Position numbers and translations under genes: made by a program
Part shown: in pieces, positions 59,745-64,000 of the stretch
Numbering within the stretch: position 1 is the first letter of the stretch
How the letters are laid out: each line of letters starts with the position of its first letter
The notes under the pieces: generated by a model
What the model was told of the DNA's origin: nothing
Seen by the model: only the letters and a program-made list of their open reading frames with translations
The model's database searches: none
NCBI GenBank assembly: GCA_022702545.1
Contig: JAHRBC010000001.1
Location: forward strand, 7,998,001-8,062,000
Direction: 5' to 3'
Source: Phycomyces nitens
Taxonomy: Eukaryota; Mucoromycota; Mucoromycetes; Mucorales; Phycomycetaceae
DNA: 64,000 bases

Positions 59745-60081
59745 GAAGCAAGTGCAATATAATAAAAATAATAATAATAATAATAGGGAAATAGTAAATG
59801 CCAATTATCGAGACATGAACGATAGTCTTGGCTGCGATTCCAGAAAATATAAAGAAAATTAAATGTAAATGGAGATACTGCTGTTTATTTGAAAACAGGA
59901 AAAGTGGACAAAATATCATTATGTTTTTTATTTTATTTTTCGCTGGTGCATAAAAACAAGAAAGGTCAGCTCTTCACCGCACAGACTGGTTCTATTTCTG
60001 CAATCTAGAATCGTGAATCTTTGGATTCATTTGCCACATTGCCCAATCGTCTTAATTGATTAAGCAAAAGAAAGAGTATCC

Positions 60082-60930
60082 TTAGGCAGTCACCCATTTG
60101 GTCGTCTTGTTACTATAACGTGAAGCCAGCACAGTCATGGCAATGCAAGAGAGAATATAACCACTGAATTTAAAGAATGCTGCCCGTGAAAATTGACGCT
60201 CTTCTTCAGGTGTCCGGAATGAGGAGTAGATTCTCCAGAGATTAGGTAAAGCCATTAGTTTGAGATAAGAAAGGGAGTAATGGTTGAACAAAGCAAGTTG
60301 AAAGGCCAATTTGCCATTTGAATCTCCTATAATTACAGCATACACTACCCTTTAGTTTCCATCCACTGCGTCTAATTTCTCTGACTATACTAGTCAATAG
60401 ATCCAGTAAAAAAAAATACAAAGACTTGGAAAATATGAATGAATTGATAGGCAGGATATTGACTTTTGTAGCTATAGTGGAAAAAAAAACTTGTTAATCA
60501 TAAAGTACACATGTCATGGCTTGGTAGAAAGCAATGAATGTGTCTGTATGATTGTTACTGGTCGATAACATCCAGTGGTTTTCATGATACCACTACTACT
60601 AATAATAATAATAATTCTGGATTTTGGCTGCAAGACATGTGCCATTTTTGCATAGTTGATAAAGAGAAGGAGAGACTTGTGACTCTGCAGTAAAATATAT
60701 GGTACTTTGCTATTGGATAATCGATATAATCACATATTTGTTCTGAAAGCAAGTTTGGTTGCCACAATAGGCTGGGTACACCCGGATAATAAGAGAGAGA
60801 GAAAGAGAGAGAGAAGAGTCTCTGTTGCTAAAAAAGAATATAAGCAGTTGTATAACTGTTCTCTTGGAGAAAATTGACCAATACTTGATGGGTCCAGATC
60901 TTGAAGGAGCCAAAGTTTTTTTTTAAAGGT
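60082..60930 (-). CDS. Unrecognised protein, C-terminal exon clear, 5' exons uncertain
   Basis: The last exon (about 60328-60082, after a TATAG acceptor) reads GKLAFQLALFNHYSLSYLKL, then PNLWRIYSSFRTPEEERQF and a hydrophobic helix YILSCIAMTVLAS, ending KTTKWVTA. It has membrane-protein character. Upstream exon-like pieces on the same strand are QYPAYQFIHIFQVF (about 60470-60430), NHTDTFIAFYQAMT (about 60565-60520) and GSFKIWTHQVLVNFLQ (about 60915-60865). How they join is not resolved. I do not recognise the family. It could be the 3' part of the same gene as the exons at 61.2-62.6 kb. Confidence 0.4.
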
Positions 60931-61184
60931 TGTATAATAAATATGTATTACTCTGCTAGGTTGTTCGGCTTGTACTTCTAAATTGACTATAATCAGGCCA
61001 GAGGTTGTGATATTTTAATGAGCTACCATGACTATATAATTATTCTTTATCTGGGATGATTTCTCAAATGTTCAAGCAGGACAACCACTTTTTTTTATCT
61101 CAATCGCCACACTTTTGAAATCAAATGTCTATATTTGAGTACAATGTTAACATGTACAATATTTGAGCCACAGGTGTACAGAAA

Positions 61185-62618
61185 TTACAGTTTCCTGAGC
61201 CACACATGCATTTGACCTTGTGCGCTTCTGCTGATTCTATAGATACCTTGATATTTATTCGTAAAATAATCAGTGATTCTATCAATACGGACTAGACAAC
61301 TGAACCGCATGTCATTTATTGGGGTTGGACCAGTAGCAAACCCAAGAATATACTACAATTGTCAATAAGCACTTTTGTATTTTTGATTATTCACCTGGAG
61401 TCTTGTGGTAAGGCCAACTAACGGTGGAGCAGTAAGGACCAGATGAAGGACCAGATGAAGGACCTGAAGAAAGGGTGTTTGGCGTATAGTCTAGTCAGAT
61501 GAGACTCTTCTCCGTTTCTCTCTCTCTCTCTTATTATTATTATTATTATTATGACCCTTGTTTTGCTCTATCGATCAATTGCTTGTACTCTGTCAATTCA
61601 AAATACATTGAAACTAAATGTGAAAGCTGTCTATTATAAACTTTGGGAAGCCAAAACTTTAAAACCATAAATATTTTAAAATAGAATGAGAGCATACCAG
61701 ACGCGTATATGATTTGATCGGTACGCGGTCTCATGCAGAGAACCATTTCGCCTTGGAAAGACGTGATAGGCGCCAATCAACAACAACAACCACAAAAAAA
61801 ACCCTCATAGTATGCTATGTATAGCTTTGGAGCCATCACAAAATCTATAAAAAGAAAATGAGCAAGTCTCATTATCTATAGTGCGCTCCAAAATACTTTT
61901 TTTTATTAGAATAATAAGAATAGGTTAAGGTTCAAGCCACTCAGTTACACTGCCTGTTTTTGTCTAATCCGACATGTTGGCTCTCAATCCAAGAACAAAT
62001 AGAACAGAAAACAATACGTCGAAACCCAACTTCAACCCCACGTGGGGATGGTGTACAATGTTTAGCTTGATCCTCCAGGAGCTTTTATGACATAATCATA
62101 AAGGACCGTTCTGGAGCCTTATATTTACTGCAAACATCTCTTATTACAATATCAAACTCTTGACGCTTTCTAACAGCATATTCAGATACATGGGTTTCCA
62201 ACCATAGGCAATAATTAATATGTCTTCTTTTGTACTTCTTGTTTGCTCATGTGTAACAAAAAAAAAGGGCCCCCCTTTGAACCTATAATTACACAAGGTC
62301 TCTTTTGTGATTAATTTGTTAGACCTGTGAACATCAGTTGTCTAATGGCCAGATTAGATTATGCCTTGTTGAAACATAAAGTTTTCGAGTATGCCCTGGC
62401 TGTCCTACCATGTGATGCATTTGAAGGCGGAATGGAAGGTTCTTGTCTGCTAGAGTCCAAATAGAACGCAACGTAATGACAAGGAGCGGGTACATGAAGT
62501 AGGTATTGAAAGGGCCACAAAGACCCAAGCAGTACATATTTGCAGCATGGGTAGCAAGATATTCACAGTTTCCAAAAAGATAAATAAATATCACCCACCA
62601 ATCAATCGAATGGTGAAT
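61185..62618 (-). CDS. Exons of an unrecognised, probably membrane-spanning protein
   Basis: An exon beginning after TTTTCCAG at 62618 reads HHSIDWWVIFIYLFGNCEYL, then NTYFMYPLLVITLRSIWTLA and NLPFRLQMHHM, with two hydrophobic segments. Further pieces are EMVLCMRPRTDQIIYAS (about 61745-61695), SMYFELTEYKQLIDRAKQG (about 61618-61555), APPLVGLTTRLQ (ends near 61398) and YILGFATGPTPINDM, running to a stop at 61185 after QMHVWLRKL. Short introns with GT..AG separate them. The 5' exon was not found. No family was recognised; the gene model is provisional. Confidence 0.4.
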
Positions 62619-64000
62619 CTGGAAAAGTAAATAAAATTAAATGCATTATTCTATAAAATGTTATATGATATATAAACTCGGAATTTGCAGCACAATCATG
62701 TCAAAGTATAGCGAGAGAGAATAATTGGAAATTGGAGTATATTTGAAAAGCCATAAATGGATAAATCAATCCCTGGAAACATTCTTTTTTTTAAAATATA
62801 TATATATATATATATATAATAAACAGATGGATATAGTGCTCGTCTATTACTACAGACAATAGAGAAATGTTCTGAATGGAAAGATGGCTAGATACTGCTG
62901 TTTTATTCTAATGATGTTGTTGATAAAAAGAAATAAAGAAAAATAAGAATGCGGTCAAAAGAATTCTTCATTCTATAGAATTGTTCTACAATAATTGTGT
63001 ATTACCTCCTATGGTCCAACCTATAAATATGGGTTCCAATAAAGATTGCATGTTTTTCTAAAGAACAGTGGTTGAAAAAATAAAATAAAATAAGCAATAG
63101 TGATGAGCAAGTGTAGGGTGGTTAAAATCAATTAAGCATACTCACGGTTACCATGGTACTTGAAGTATTATAAGTATTAGATGGTATGATTTTTTTATAG
63201 AGTGATAAATAGGTGAGGGTTGTGGAGGTGGCGAGTAATGGCTGCTTTCAAACAATAATACTCTGGACCCCTCTCACAATCAAATATATAAAAAAAAATG
63301 ATTGGTTTATCCGAGAACTATTATCCCATAAAATATCCATTTATAGAACTATTATCCCATAAGATATATCTTTATTTGGGTATATATACTAAATCACATT
63401 TAGATATGGAATACGTATACTAAAATGGATAAAAAACGGCCTTAAATGGCAAGCGTCTTGGGTTAAAATATTCATTGAAATAAAAATAGAGGGAGGGGAG
63501 TGGGACTTGATCTTGTTCCTGTTTAGTGCCCTTGTTACATATCCTTTTTGTTTTCTCTCCATTGACTGAATATTTGTAGCACTTGCTCTCAAAATCTCCA
63601 AAATAAAGAAGACCCCCCCCCCCCCTCCTTTCTATTTACATATCTACCTTTTTGTTGGAATTAGTTTTTGTACGTCTTCCGCTTTTGAAAACAGAAGGAT
63701 TCCGTTATTTTCCGGGTTTGTATTTTCCTTCAATTCTCCTGAAAAGTAGGATTGTTACACTTGCACGGATTTTGTTTACCGTCGTTTTTTTTTATTCTAA
63801 AAAAGAGTAAGGGTACTGCTACGCATATTTTAAAGAGTTTGTAAAACTATACCAAAGAGTCTTTGAGCGGCGTTTGTGTTGGTTAAAAGGTTCTTTATTT
63901 GAGGAGTGGAGCAGACTATGAATGGAACGAGAATAATTGGTCGATAAGGCCATTTGGCTCCATGCCTTTAAATAAGATAAAGTGAAAATTTTATGAGGAA
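62619..64000. other. AT-rich 3' end of the window
   Basis: May include the missing 5' exon(s) of the preceding gene: coding-like reading is visible around 62690-62780 (-), but no join was resolved. Contains a (TA)n tract (about 62799-62818), a direct duplication of ACTATTATCCCATAA-type sequence (63318 and 63349), and a C13 run at 63613-63625. No other gene was recognised. Confidence 0.45.
63613..63625. repeat. C13 homopolymer
   Basis: Thirteen consecutive C in otherwise AT-rich sequence, following AAATAAAGAAGA. No gene context is established. It could be length-variable or structure-forming. Confidence 0.9.

Larger units (their letters stand above)
59556..60081. other. BCP1 upstream region
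   Basis: Carries a CACGTG box at 59636-59641, a T13A9 tract at 59723-59744 and an ATA-type microsatellite (about 59756-59785). No gene was recognised. Confidence 0.45.

Noticed and set aside
61900..61960. GGTTCAAGCC resembling a tRNA T-loop
   Set aside because: No paired stems or A box at the right distance.

Overview
The window is 64 kb of a compact, AT-rich eukaryotic nuclear genome. Genes are split by many short introns (about 45-70 nt, GT..AG with typical fungal sites). The content points to an early-diverging fungus, most likely Mucoromycota and possibly Mucorales. That placement is inferred from fungal-type Mad3, Dcd1 and Far11/STRIP proteins, a type II myosin, tyrosine-recombinase debris and Tc1/mariner debris. 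No rRNA, tRNA or CRISPR was found by eye.

Region by region: 1-2.1 kb has no recognisable gene. 2.1-8.6 kb (-) is a complete GCN2 eIF2-alpha kinase. 9.6-11.5 kb (-) is a Mad3/BubR1-like checkpoint protein. 12.6-15.9 kb (+) is the retromer subunit VPS35. 16.1-16.8 kb (-) is acireductone dioxygenase and 17.3-19.1 kb (-) is glutathione synthetase. 20.0-21.2 kb (-) is an aldo-keto reductase. 21.2-29 kb is a low-density island with a tyrosine-recombinase remnant, dispersed repeats, a disrupted multi-intron gene and a perfect 67-bp-arm palindrome. 29.1-29.9 kb (+) is RIB3. 30.1-32.9 kb (-) is a GH31 enzyme with the residue signature of sulfoquinovosidases.

From 33.2 kb a second dense block follows: an unrecognised protein, a short-tailed myosin II, dCMP deaminase (with a 14-nt microexon) and an SH3+TBC RabGAP, all on the minus strand. 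Then come a STRIP/Far11 STRIPAK subunit (+), a two-LIM protein (-), a PTAR1-like protein (+) and a second aldo-keto reductase (-). 53-58.3 kb is a second repeat island. It carries second copies of both dispersed repeats seen at 21-27 kb, a catalytically dead Tc1/mariner transposase remnant and a 260-bp tandem repeat. 58.4-59.6 kb (-) is BCP1/BCCIP. 60-62.6 kb (-) holds exon-like pieces of one or two unrecognised genes.

Themes: amino-acid starvation signalling (GCN2, preceded by a back-to-back pair of Gcn4/AP-1-type sites), sulfur metabolism (ADI1, GSH2 and a putative sulfoquinovosidase, not obviously co-regulated), membrane traffic (VPS35, TBC GAP) and cytoskeleton/signalling (myosin II, STRIP, LIM). 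Exon boundaries are inferred from splice motifs and protein continuity, so each gene span is firmer than its internal structure.
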